Assembly (NCBI GenBank): GCA_903840415.1 | Contig: CAIMFY010000071.1 | Location: 1-49,009 of the forward strand | DNA: 49,009 bases | Direction of reading: 5' to 3' | From: an uncultured Opitutia bacterium | Lineage (GTDB): Bacteria > Verrucomicrobiota > Verrucomicrobiia > Opitutales > Opitutaceae | In this document: positions 7,633 through 16,605 of the stretch, one piece after another | How the letters are laid out: the number at the start of each line of letters is the position of its first letter | Position numbering within the stretch: position 1 is the first letter of the stretch | Position numbers and translations under genes: made by a program | Notes under the pieces: model-generated | Seen by the model: the letters and a program-made list of their open reading frames with translations, nothing else | What the model was told of the DNA's origin: nothing | The model's database searches: none

Positions 7633-9108
7633 CTACTCAATCGTAGCCCCGACACTTGCCGCTTCAGCCTTCCGTTTCAGGGTGCTAATGAGACCGGGAA
7701 ATACGAAGCGATGGAAGGGCACCACCGAATACCAGTAGAGATATCCGAGCACGCCATGAGGCTCGAAGAAAGCAGTCTGTTCAACGCGAGCACCGGCGGG
7801 ATCGGGCAGAACCTCAAACTGCAGCCACGCGCGGCCCGGCAGTTTCATTTCGGCCCGCAATCGCAGGAGGTGAGGAGCCTCCAGTGCCTCGACGCGCCAG
7901 AAATCCACGTGGTCCCCCACCCGCAATTCCCTCGGATGGCGCCGGCCGCGGCGCATGCCGATGCCTCCGACCATGCGGTCCATCAGGCCGCGAAGTTGCC
8001 ACAGCGCATTGCCCGCCAGCCAGCCCTCCTCTCCACCGAGCGAACAGATCACATCGAACACCCGGTCGGGCGTCGTCTTCGCGTGCCGCCGCCGGCGATC
8101 CAGCAGCATGCCTTCGTGCGAACCAAGCATGTCCGCCTCCGGTTGATCGCCGGTGAGACTGGACAGGCTCGAAGCCCACGTGGTTTCGACATTGTCCTCG
8201 GCCATGCGGGCCAGAGCGCGCCGCACCGCTTCGTCGTAGCCAGTGGGTCGCACGCTAAAGGTCTGCAGGGCGCGATCGCTCCGCACCACGACTTCGGTTT
8301 GCAGGCTCTCGACCAGCGGCTGGGCAATCCGATACGGGATGGGAGTCAAGAGATCCACCCAGCGGCTGGAGAGCTCGGGTTTGGGCACCGGCAGCGACAG
8401 AATGAAACGGCGCAGCCCCCGGACACGCGCGTAACGCAGAATCATTTCGCGGTAGCTGAGGATGTCTTGTCCGCCGATTTCGTAAATGCCCTCGGCGGTA
8501 GGATGGTCCAGCGCCTCCGTCAGGAACGCCAGCACCGAGCGGATACCGATGGGCTGGCACCGCGTATTCACCCACATCGGAGTGATCATCACGGGAAGGC
8601 GTTCGCTGAGATGTCGGATCATTTCGAAGCTCGCGCTTCCTGATCCTACAATCACGGCAGCGCGGAATTCGACCACCGGCACTCCACCCGCCGCCAGACA
8701 ACGCCCTACTTCCTGCCGGGAGACGAGGTGCCGGCTGTGAACTTGTTCGGGATCGCCGAGCCCACCGAGATAGATGATGCGCCGCACCCCCGCCTTAGCC
8801 GCGGCTTCACCAAACGTCAGCGCCATGGCCCGGTCTCGATCCCAAAAGGCGTGGCCCGCCGCCATGGAATGCACCAAATAGTAAGCGACCTCGATGCCTT
8901 GGAGCGCCCGCGCCGTAGCCGCAGGATCGCCAAGATCACCCGCGACGATTTCCACGCTCGGCCATGGGTGTCCTGCAAGACGGCTGGGATTCCGAGCGAC
9001 GCAGCGCACGTGATGGTGCTGAGCTACGAGGCGCGGCACGAGTCGCCCACCGATATATCCTGTGGCTCCGGTGACGAGGACTCGCAATGCACTCTGTGAT
9101 TTGGTCAT
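7633..9108 (-). CDS. SDR/NAD(P)-binding protein with C-terminal DUF2867
   Basis: The 491-residue protein has two parts. Residues about 8-290 are an atypical extended short-chain dehydrogenase-like Rossmann domain, opening LRVLVTGATGYIGGRLVPRLV and continuing with VEIVAGDLGD and YYLVHSM. Residues about 320-480 match DUF2867 (RVGDHVDFWRVEALE, RLRAEMKLPGRAWLQFEV, FFEPHGVLGYLYWYSVVPFH), a domain commonly fused to such epimerase-like proteins. Family members probably bind NAD(P), but reaction and substrate are unknown. The catalytic YxxxK is not evident. The gene converges on upp and has no Shine-Dalgarno. About 175 bases between its start and the next gene hold nothing I recognise. Confidence 0.88.
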   Translation of the reverse strand: MTKSQSALRVLVTGATGYIGGRLVPRLVAQHHHVRCVARNPSRLAGHPWPSVEIVAGDLGDPAATARALQGIEVAYYLVHSMAAGHAFWDRDRAMALTFGEAAAKAGVRRIIYLGGLGDPEQVHSRHLVSRQEVGRCLAAGGVPVVEFRAAVIVGSGSASFEMIRHLSERLPVMITPMWVNTRCQPIGIRSVLAFLTEALDHPTAEGIYEIGGQDILSYREMILRYARVRGLRRFILSLPVPKPELSSRWVDLLTPIPYRIAQPLVESLQTEVVVRSDRALQTFSVRPTGYDEAVRRALARMAEDNVETTWASSLSSLTGDQPEADMLGSHEGMLLDRRRRHAKTTPDRVFDVICSLGGEEGWLAGNALWQLRGLMDRMVGGIGMRRGRRHPRELRVGDHVDFWRVEALEAPHLLRLRAEMKLPGRAWLQFEVLPDPAGARVEQTAFFEPHGVLGYLYWYSVVPFHRFVFPGLISTLKRKAEAASVGATIE

Positions 9109-9285
9109 TGGGCAATGGCGTTCATTTCCGAATGACCGAAGGGAGGCAACTCAGCGAGGACGCAAAACCCTGATCCCCCTGCTCGGGCGTGTCCGACAAA
9201 ACCACCGGCGGCCAGAGGCAGAACAGCCAGCCAATGGGCGCTGACACTGTCCAGCGTGCCTTCAGTTTCGCCGCCCCGCGGATGC

Positions 9286-9996
9286 CTATTTTTTTTCGAC
9301 CACGCGCTTTGCCACGATGTCGTATTCGGCGAGTTCGCCGACTTTGCGGTGCAGCTTCAATTCGTCCCCGACGATCTTCCCTTGATATTCGATCAGGATT
9401 TCCTGGTCCTGAAATTTCAGCGGTTCGACGAACGACACTGCGCCGTTCGCTACTTTACCGTCCTTGATTTGAACCTCCGCTTTTTGGCCCTGCCGCTCGC
9501 TGGACGCTTTGCCGGTGAGTTTTTCGCCATCGGCTTTTAGGTCGAAGAGATATTTCTGCACGCCGATCTGGCTGTCGAATTCCGCCTGCCATTTGCCGTC
9601 GATGCCGGCCACCACCTTAACCCGCTTCGCCACGAGCGTCTCGGTGGCGACGTCGCCGACCTTGCGGGTGAGCTTGAGTTCATCGCCGGCCAGCTGGCCT
9701 TGGTATGCGATGCGCAGCTCCGTGTCCTGAAACTTGAGTGGCTCGACGAAGGCCACTGCGCCGTTCGCGATTTTGCCCTCGGTGATCGCGGTTTCGGATT
9801 TGTCGGTCTCCCGTTCGCCGAGCGCCTTGCCAGTGAGCTTTTCGCCGTCGGCTTTTAGCTCGAAAATATATTTCTGCACGCCGACCTGCGTCTCAAACTC
9901 GGCCTTCCACTTGCCATCAATATCGGCGGCACGAACGGAACCAACGAGCGCCAAAGCAAACGCGAACGAGCAGAGGACCAGGGAGGAGTTTTTCAT
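9286..9996 (-). CDS. Secreted protein with two tandem copies of one domain
   Basis: The 236-residue precursor has a signal peptide (KNSSLVLCSFAFALALVGSVRA) and then two copies, each about 100 residues, of the same domain. Copy 1 starts IDGKWKAEFETQVGVQKYIF and copy 2 starts IDGKWQAEFDSQIGVQKYLF. Both continue with LKADGEKLTGKA, GxxANGAVxFVEPLKFQD and end GDELKLxRKVG...LVAKR or IVAKR. The alternating hydrophobic pattern suggests a beta-rich, lipocalin-like fold. No function is known to me. The frame is open up to 10155, but the signal peptide fixes ATG 9996. It lies 56 bases after the GH2 gene and may be the last gene of the glycosidase operon, although a separate role is possible. Confidence 0.8.
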   Translation of the reverse strand: MKNSSLVLCSFAFALALVGSVRAADIDGKWKAEFETQVGVQKYIFELKADGEKLTGKALGERETDKSETAITEGKIANGAVAFVEPLKFQDTELRIAYQGQLAGDELKLTRKVGDVATETLVAKRVKVVAGIDGKWQAEFDSQIGVQKYLFDLKADGEKLTGKASSERQGQKAEVQIKDGKVANGAVSFVEPLKFQDQEILIEYQGKIVGDELKLHRKVGELAEYDIVAKRVVEKK

Positions 9997-10052
9997 GGAG
10001 GTGGGGCTGAGTGTTGTGACGGGAAAACAATGCTGCGCGGTGGCGAAGATTT

Positions 10053-12956
10053 CTAGGATTTTTTCGACGCCGGCAGCCGCGACGAGCCGTCGTCGAGATC
10101 GCGATCGAAGGCGCGGGGCGTGGCTCCGGGCGCTGGCGCGGCGGTGCTTACCCACAGTTTCCGCACCTGCTCGGGCGTGAGCACCGCAGCGGGGCTAAAT
10201 TTCTCGCCCGCCGCGTAGTCGAGCAGCGAGCGGCGCAGCTGCTGCGCGCCGGGCGCGGAGTTTTTCAGATCGATTACCGACACGAGCAGCCGGCCGGCGC
10301 CGACGCGACATTCGAAAATCACCCCGAGCCGCCAGTTGCGGTTCCAGTCATCGATCGCTGCGACAATGGGTTTCAGCTCGCGCGGCGCATCGGTGAGGTT
10401 GACGGAGCGGACGTTGTCGACGAGCGGCGTCCACTGCCAATCGCAGTTGCGGTCGGTCGGAAACTCCGCGAGCGCCAGGTGCTCCGCGTCGGCGAGCAGG
10501 CCGAGCATCGCATCGAAACGCGGTGTCGGGTTGCGCGGCGGACGGACGGTCATCTGAATATTCCAGAACACTGGCACGCGTTTCATCGGCGGCGACTTCG
10601 CCGGATCGAGATCGGCGGCGCGCGGGGTGAACAGAACTTTTCCTCCCGCCGCGAGCCTCGTCTCGGCTTCCGCCCACACGTCGGTCACGAGCACGCCGGA
10701 CGGCGTCGATGTATCGGGGGCCGCGGGATAGAGCCAGAAATTCCAGTCGTTTTCGGTGGCGACGTTTGTGCCCTTCACTCCGACGACAAGTTTGTAAGCG
10801 CCGGGCGCGGCGAGTTTCGCGAGCGCCGCGGAGACGGAGCCGAGCGGAATGTTTTTCCCAATCGGCACGTCGCGGGCCGGCCACTCGCCGCCGGCGACCG
10901 TCCGGCCGGCGGCTTCGGTAATGTTCCAATATGGCGCCGCACCGGCGATGGGTTGTTCGCCAAAGTGGTAGAGTTCGACGTCGGCCGTCAGAGTATCGGC
11001 GGTCGTGAAGGTTCGCTGCGCGAGGCGCGCCAGCGGGACGGTGGCGCTGTTGAAACGGCGCATCTCCGCGGCGGCAAGGTAGCTCTTGGGTTGCCAAAAC
11101 GCATCGACAAGTCCGATGAGCGCAGTGCCTTGGCCGAGGTAATCATGCAGGTCGAGCAACTGGTAGCCGGCGAGTCCAGGCGTGCGGAGGTTGGCCTCGA
11201 TTTCTTCCTTGTAGCACGCGAGCTGGAAGCGGCCTGAGGCCCACGCGAAGTCGCGGTTGAACTCAAGCACGCCGGTTTGCTCGGCAATATACTTGAAAAT
11301 ATTGTAGTTCGACGGCCGGAGGAAACCGGTGAATTTCTTGATCACATCGAAGTCGGGATAGGCGCACCACTGACCGACTTCGTGCGCGAGCACCGGAATG
11401 CCGACGCCCTCGAGCGCCGCGCGGTAATCGCGGCCGAACCAGCCGCTCGCGTTGCGCAATTCGCCGCGGCCGAAGCGGACGAGCCCGGCGTATTGCGCGC
11501 CGCCCGTCACTTGCTCGGGCGCCGCCCAGCCGGTGCCCGCCGCGTAAAGCCGGCGCGGATCATTTTCGTGCCACGCCTTGGCCCACGCCGGTGTGACCTG
11601 CACGTAGCGGCCCGCCGGCTCGTTGCTCGGCGACAGCAGGATGAACGACGGATGATTGCCGTAGGCGCGCAGCAACCGCGGCGTCTCCTCGTCGAGAAAC
11701 TTGGTGTAGGTGCTGCCGGGATTGAACGGCGCCCACAGCCCGCACTCGGGCGCGAGATAAAATCCCAGCTCATCCGCCGCGGTGAACGCCGCCTCGGGCG
11801 GACACCACGAGTGAAACCTCATGCCGTTGAGCCCGTAGTCCTGGCACACGCGAAAGATTTTTTTCCACGACGCCATGTCCGTCGCCGGCGCGCCCGTCAG
11901 CGGAAAATCTCCGCCCGAATGGGTCATGCGGAGATTCACGACCCGGTCGTTGATCAGAAGGTCTTTCTCGCGGTGGGTCACTTCGCGGAGGCCGAATTTC
12001 ACCTCGTGATCATCACGGGCGCCGCCCCCGCTCAATTCGATGGGAATGGTTTGGAGAACGGGATGAAACTCATCCCAAATCTTCGCATTGGTGCCGAACC
12101 CAAGCTCAAACTCGCATTCGCCGCCAATCAGGCCCCACGTCACCGGATACTTCACTGCATTGATCGACAAGGTGCCCGCCCCGGGTTGGTTGCTCGCATT
12201 GCCGATCCAGATTTTGAAGAGCACATTTTTTTTTGCGAGATTCGGGAAGGCCTGCACGTCTTCGATCCACACGAGCGAAGTCGATCGCAACTCGATCCGG
12301 CCGACGATGCCGTTCCACGTCGCGCCGAGCGCATCCGACACGCTGTGGCCATCGACGCCGTGGCCATCGTTTACCGGGTCGCGGACTATCTGGCGATTAT
12401 CGATCCGCACTGTGAGCCGGTGTTTACCTGGAGTGATCGCGCCAAGATCGAATTCGTGCGGGGCGACGAGGCTGTTGCACCCGCCGATCTTTTTATCGTC
12501 GAGCCAGACGGTCGATTCCCAGTGGGCACGCTCGAGAAAGAGCTGAAAATGGCGGGCGGCGGGCACCACGGGAATCTCCAGGTCGCGCTGATACCACGCG
12601 GCGCCGAGGTAGTGACGCGCCGGCTGCGAGAGGAACGGCACCTCGACACGGCCGGGTTGGGAAAACTTTTCGCGCAACGCGGCGGACTGGAGTTTCCACC
12701 ACGCGTCGCCGAGACCGACGACCCACGGAGTGTCGGTGCGGATTTCGTCGCCGTAGCCCTGCGCCTGCAAAATCCCCGGCAGTTTAATGCGATCGGCGAG
12801 ATCGCGGTGAAACCATTGCTCGGTCACACCCGCGTCGGCGCGATCGATCGCGAACCGCCATTCGCCAGCGAGCGAGTGCGTTTCCCGCTGCGCGTGCAGA
12901 GTCGGTGCGAGCGTGGCACTCATTGCGAGACCGAGGAAGAGCACGAAAGTTTTCAT
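10053..12956 (-). CDS. Secreted GH2 family glycoside hydrolase
   Basis: This 967-residue precursor has a signal peptide (TFVLFLGLAMSATLAPTLHAQ), a jelly-roll sugar-binding domain (about 30-190, with WYQRDLEIPVVPAARHFQLFLE and TVWLDDKKIGG), an immunoglobulin-like domain and a TIM barrel. The barrel contains the GH2 acid/base in SPSNEPAGRY (Glu446). The likely nucleophile is Glu526 in AHEVGQWC. GH2 enzymes include beta-galactosidases, beta-glucuronidases and beta-mannosidases. With GH53 and GH35 upstream, an exo-beta-galactosidase is most plausible, but specificity is not decided by these motifs. The gene starts 7 bases after the GH53 stop, so translation may be coupled. The start is set by the signal peptide; the frame is open to 13007. 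Confidence 0.9.
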   Translation of the reverse strand: MKTFVLFLGLAMSATLAPTLHAQRETHSLAGEWRFAIDRADAGVTEQWFHRDLADRIKLPGILQAQGYGDEIRTDTPWVVGLGDAWWKLQSAALREKFSQPGRVEVPFLSQPARHYLGAAWYQRDLEIPVVPAARHFQLFLERAHWESTVWLDDKKIGGCNSLVAPHEFDLGAITPGKHRLTVRIDNRQIVRDPVNDGHGVDGHSVSDALGATWNGIVGRIELRSTSLVWIEDVQAFPNLAKKNVLFKIWIGNASNQPGAGTLSINAVKYPVTWGLIGGECEFELGFGTNAKIWDEFHPVLQTIPIELSGGGARDDHEVKFGLREVTHREKDLLINDRVVNLRMTHSGGDFPLTGAPATDMASWKKIFRVCQDYGLNGMRFHSWCPPEAAFTAADELGFYLAPECGLWAPFNPGSTYTKFLDEETPRLLRAYGNHPSFILLSPSNEPAGRYVQVTPAWAKAWHENDPRRLYAAGTGWAAPEQVTGGAQYAGLVRFGRGELRNASGWFGRDYRAALEGVGIPVLAHEVGQWCAYPDFDVIKKFTGFLRPSNYNIFKYIAEQTGVLEFNRDFAWASGRFQLACYKEEIEANLRTPGLAGYQLLDLHDYLGQGTALIGLVDAFWQPKSYLAAAEMRRFNSATVPLARLAQRTFTTADTLTADVELYHFGEQPIAGAAPYWNITEAAGRTVAGGEWPARDVPIGKNIPLGSVSAALAKLAAPGAYKLVVGVKGTNVATENDWNFWLYPAAPDTSTPSGVLVTDVWAEAETRLAAGGKVLFTPRAADLDPAKSPPMKRVPVFWNIQMTVRPPRNPTPRFDAMLGLLADAEHLALAEFPTDRNCDWQWTPLVDNVRSVNLTDAPRELKPIVAAIDDWNRNWRLGVIFECRVGAGRLLVSVIDLKNSAPGAQQLRRSLLDYAAGEKFSPAAVLTPEQVRKLWVSTAAPAPGATPRAFDRDLDDGSSRLPASKKS

Positions 12957-12963
12957 GCAAGAT

Positions 12964-14100
12964 TCACGGCAGGTTCTCGGGTGTTTTTCCTCGGGTGTAG
13001 CGATCAAACACCGAGAGCACGGGCAACGCGTTGCCGTCGTCGTCGAACATGCCGCGGCGGTTCAAGCGGCCGGTGACGGCGGGCTCCCACCAGAAAATGC
13101 CCTTCCCCAGCCCATCGGGAGTCGCGAGCACGGTGCGATTTACCTCGGCCAAAAACTCGCGCTGGCCCTCGGGCGTCTCCGGAAACGGCGCGGGAAAATC
13201 GCGGTATTCGGCGGGCTTCCAGTTGTAGGCGACCTCGGCGAGGATGATGTCCTTGTGGTACCGGTGCGCCATGAACGCGAGGCAGTCGCGCAACTCCAGC
13301 AGCGTGCCGTGCCACCACGGATAGTAGGACTGGCCGATGACGTCGAACTCAACGCCCCGCTGAATCAGATGGTCGAAAAACCACGCGGTCTTTTCGCGAT
13401 CACCGGATTTTTCGATGTGAATCATGATGCGCGGACGTGACGCCGACCCGCGGCCGGCATCGACTCCGGCGATACCGGCTTTCACGAGGTCGGCAAAGTT
13501 GTCCCAGTTTTGCGGCAGCTTGCCGTCGGGCCAGAGCATGCCGGGCGTGATCTCGTTGCCGATCTGCACCATGTCGGGCATCGCGCCGGCGTCGCGAAAC
13601 GCGACGATGGTATCTCGCGTGTAGTCGCGCACGGCGGCGACGAGCTCGGCGTGAGATTTTCCCACCCACGCCTTCGGGAGCGTTTGCTTCGCGGGATCGG
13701 CCCACGTGTCGGAGTAGTGGTAGTCGAGGAGAAACTGGTAGCCGAGCGCCTTCGCCGCCTTAGCCTCGGCGATGGTGTAGGCCAGATCGTTCGGCAGCGG
13801 CCGCGCCTGATTGCCCGGCGCGTGAAACAGCCTGAGGCGAATCCAACCGTAGCCGTGGTCGCGGAAAATCTGCAGGCCGGGTCTCGCCACGCCGCCATCC
13901 TTGAATTTCGCGCCGCCCGCTTCTGCCTGCGCCAGAAACGAAAGATCGGCGCCGATGGCGTAGCCGAGTTCGGGGCGCGGTAGCGCCGTTGCCACGACTG
14001 GCGCAGACACCTCCGGCGCCGTCGCGCATCCGCCGAGGAACGCGACGATCAATATCATCAGGGGCAACGCAGCGCTGGTTCGATGTAGGGGCGGCGACAT
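12964..14100 (-). CDS. Arabinogalactan endo-beta-1,4-galactanase, GH53 lipoprotein
   Basis: The 378-residue precursor has a lipoprotein signal with lipobox LGGC, so the enzyme is probably membrane-anchored. The rest is a GH53 TIM barrel that cuts beta-1,4-galactan chains of type I arabinogalactan internally. YAIGADLSFLAQAEAGGAKF, WIRLRLFH and LDYHYSDTWADPAKQ are family blocks. The acid/base is Glu183 in QIGNEITPGMLWP and the nucleophile Glu289 in ILAEVAYNW. This is the clearest substrate marker in the cluster. I chose ATG 14100 over TTG 14118 because it directly precedes the signal peptide. GH35 lies 33 bases upstream and GH2 7 bases downstream. Confidence 0.94.
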   Translation of the reverse strand: MSPPLHRTSAALPLMILIVAFLGGCATAPEVSAPVVATALPRPELGYAIGADLSFLAQAEAGGAKFKDGGVARPGLQIFRDHGYGWIRLRLFHAPGNQARPLPNDLAYTIAEAKAAKALGYQFLLDYHYSDTWADPAKQTLPKAWVGKSHAELVAAVRDYTRDTIVAFRDAGAMPDMVQIGNEITPGMLWPDGKLPQNWDNFADLVKAGIAGVDAGRGSASRPRIMIHIEKSGDREKTAWFFDHLIQRGVEFDVIGQSYYPWWHGTLLELRDCLAFMAHRYHKDIILAEVAYNWKPAEYRDFPAPFPETPEGQREFLAEVNRTVLATPDGLGKGIFWWEPAVTGRLNRRGMFDDDGNALPVLSVFDRYTRGKTPENLP

Positions 14101-14133
14101 AAAAAGGATTCTGGTCAACGACGGGGAGCGGCT

Positions 14134-16605
14134 TCAGCGGCCGACGTCGAGCACCGCTTCGTATTCCCGCACGAGTTTTACTTCCTTGAGGCGCAGTTCC
14201 TCACCGCTGGCGGAAAACTCCGGCCGGGCTCCGTGCTCAAGAAACACCGGTGTGTCCTTCCGCAGCGGGAGGATTTTTAGGTCGAGACCACGGTCGAGTT
14301 CCGCCGGCGTAAAACGCCACAACCCGATCTCCCACGGCATGCCCTTGTAGAAATTGTCGTTGTCGAAGCGGCTGCCGGCGTAGAGCCGGGCGACGTCGCC
14401 CTCATACGAGATTTGCAGCAGCATCCGCCCGGTGCCGATGAGCGCCTCGGCCGGGACGCGCAGGTGCCAGACCGCCGCGCGATCGAAATCGGCATCCTCC
14501 GGCTCCAGCGCGACTGTTCGGTTCGGGTTCGGATTGATCTTCGCGGGCACCGAGGGGGCGGCAACTTTCACGGCCTTCACCTCGACCGCGATTTCTTTCT
14601 CGGAGAATTGCACTGTCGGAGCGTAACGCTGGAAAACACCATCGCGGCCCGCGTCCCGAAACCCCGCCCCAGCGTGCTCCAGCGCCGGCGTGATCGCGAC
14701 CGAGAGGTTTGCAGGATTGCGCGACATCACGTGGACCCGATCGCCCTCAAACCACATGTCACCCGGCGAGAACACGAGCCGGTCGCGGCCACCGAGTTTC
14801 GCCTTAGCGAGGTGGAGCGCCTGTTCGCGCGGAAGCACGAGGATTCGGATTGATGGGCCGCCGGCGTGGCTGACTTCGATCGCGATGTCGGTGCCAGAGG
14901 CCATGTCGGTGACGCACGTGAGGCCATCTTCATGAGTGAGACGTGAATGTGGTGCCGTGACTTTGTCGCCGGCCGCAGCGGCAAACACGAACTCTGGTTT
15001 CACCCCGGTCCACGCGGAAAACACCAGCGTGCGCGGCTCGTCGATTTGGCAGAGCACTTCCGCCGTGGCGGATTGGAGTGTGACGCCGCCGACATCGAGA
15101 TTCACCGGCCAGTGGGTATAAACGCCGTCCGGAATCATCGTGGGCTGCCCCGGGATTCGCACCACGCCGGTTGGAAGTTTTAGCGCGACTTGAAAATCCG
15201 TTTTGTCCCCGAGCGGCACATTCCTCTGGTAGTTGTTGATGAAAACAAAACCGCGCTTCCTGGCATCGTCGATGCGGGCGGCGACCCGCGGCGTCGTCAC
15301 GTCGTCGCGGTTCTTCGGCATCGGCGCAGGAAAATATGCGGCCATCGGCGCGAGCTGTCCACCAAAGTCCCCGAGGAACAGGTGCAGCACCCGCATCGTG
15401 CGATAGGTTTCGTTGAACTGCCCGAACTCCCCGAGCGGCGCCTGAAAATCGTAGGACTTCGCCTCCATGTCGTTGTAGCCGTTCCAGACGGACTGCGTCT
15501 CCTGCAGCGCGGTGAGGCCGTCGGGATTCGTGCCGCCATGATACATGTAATAGCCAAGGCCGGTGATGCCCGCGCCAAGCTTCACGAGCGCCGCGGCCGT
15601 CGAATCGGCGGCGTGCATGAGCGGCCGCCGGTGATAGGCGATCGACATGCCGCCGCCCATCTCGGCGGTGAGAAACGGGAAGTCGTCGTATTTCGAATTG
15701 TAGCCGGGATTCTTCGGCGAGAGATCGCCCATGACGTTGTCCTCGGCGCGAATCGTGGTGAAGAAAAAGTTCTGGTTGGGCGGCAATTCCGTCAGGCTAC
15801 CACTCCAAAACTGCTCAGTGTAGCCGCCAAACACCGGGAGAAACTCCGTCGGCGGCACGGCGGCGTTGTCCCAGCCGGTCGCGGTGCAAAACGGAGCGTC
15901 GAGGCCGGCGGCGTGCGCGAGTTGCAGCAGCGTCTGCATGTGCTCGATGCCACCGCGGCCCGGATGATATTCGTTTTCGATCTGCACACCGGCGATCGGG
16001 CCGCCGTCTTTCCAGAACAGCCCGTGCAACTGCCGCCCGATCTCGCCGTAGAAAAGCTTCACGCGTGCGAGATACGCCGGGTTGTTGCTGCGCACGTCGC
16101 CGAGCTTCACGACCCAGTCGGGAAAACCGCCGTTGCGCGCCTCGCCGTGACACCACGGGCCGATCCGCACCCACGCGAGCAAGCCGTGTTTGGCGCAGAG
16201 TTCGATGAAGCGCCGCAGATCGCGCGAGCCCGACCAGTCGAAATTTCCCTCGGTCTCCTCGTGGTGCAGCCAGAAAACATATGTCGCGACGACGGTGATG
16301 CCTCCGGCCTTCATCTTGAGCAGCTCCGTCTCCCACTCCGCCGCCGGGTAGCGCGAGAAGTGAAACTCACCCATCACCGGAAACCACGGCTGGCCGTCGC
16401 GCGTGAGGTAGCGCGTGTTGGCCGCGAGCACGTGCCCGTCTGGCGACTTGCCGCCCACGGCAAAGGCCAGCGGCGCGGGGGCTTTCGGTGGAATACTCGC
16501 GTCGATGGCTATCTCGACGGCGCGCATGGCGACCGGCGCCAGCAAGGCCACCCCGAGCAATAGCGCTACGCAAAATATGTGCTGACGAAAAAATGGAAAT
16601 TTCAT
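14134..16605 (-). CDS. GH35 beta-galactosidase
   Basis: This 823-residue secreted enzyme has a signal peptide (FCVALLLGVALLAPVAMRA). Its GH35 catalytic barrel runs from GEFHFSRYPAAEWETELLKM through VATYVFWLHHEETEGNFDWSG and WVRIGPWCHGEARNGGFPDW. Acid/base Glu212 sits in GVQIENEYHPG and nucleophile Glu315 in TAEMGGGM. C-terminal beta-sandwich domains fill the rest. GH35 enzymes remove terminal beta-galactose, here probably from oligosaccharides released by the neighbouring GH53. The start codon overlaps the stop of the upstream GH51 gene in an ATGA, which implies translational coupling. Length is normal for large bacterial GH35 proteins. Confidence 0.93.
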   Translation of the reverse strand: MKFPFFRQHIFCVALLLGVALLAPVAMRAVEIAIDASIPPKAPAPLAFAVGGKSPDGHVLAANTRYLTRDGQPWFPVMGEFHFSRYPAAEWETELLKMKAGGITVVATYVFWLHHEETEGNFDWSGSRDLRRFIELCAKHGLLAWVRIGPWCHGEARNGGFPDWVVKLGDVRSNNPAYLARVKLFYGEIGRQLHGLFWKDGGPIAGVQIENEYHPGRGGIEHMQTLLQLAHAAGLDAPFCTATGWDNAAVPPTEFLPVFGGYTEQFWSGSLTELPPNQNFFFTTIRAEDNVMGDLSPKNPGYNSKYDDFPFLTAEMGGGMSIAYHRRPLMHAADSTAAALVKLGAGITGLGYYMYHGGTNPDGLTALQETQSVWNGYNDMEAKSYDFQAPLGEFGQFNETYRTMRVLHLFLGDFGGQLAPMAAYFPAPMPKNRDDVTTPRVAARIDDARKRGFVFINNYQRNVPLGDKTDFQVALKLPTGVVRIPGQPTMIPDGVYTHWPVNLDVGGVTLQSATAEVLCQIDEPRTLVFSAWTGVKPEFVFAAAAGDKVTAPHSRLTHEDGLTCVTDMASGTDIAIEVSHAGGPSIRILVLPREQALHLAKAKLGGRDRLVFSPGDMWFEGDRVHVMSRNPANLSVAITPALEHAGAGFRDAGRDGVFQRYAPTVQFSEKEIAVEVKAVKVAAPSVPAKINPNPNRTVALEPEDADFDRAAVWHLRVPAEALIGTGRMLLQISYEGDVARLYAGSRFDNDNFYKGMPWEIGLWRFTPAELDRGLDLKILPLRKDTPVFLEHGARPEFSASGEELRLKEVKLVREYEAVLDVGR

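Noticed and set aside
11277-13076. 599-residue plus-strand ORF opposite the GH2 gene
   Set aside because: It is entirely antisense to GH2 with Arg/His-rich composition and no family match.
15190-16563. 457-residue plus-strand ORF opposite GH35
   Set aside because: It is antisense to conserved GH35 motifs and has shadow composition.
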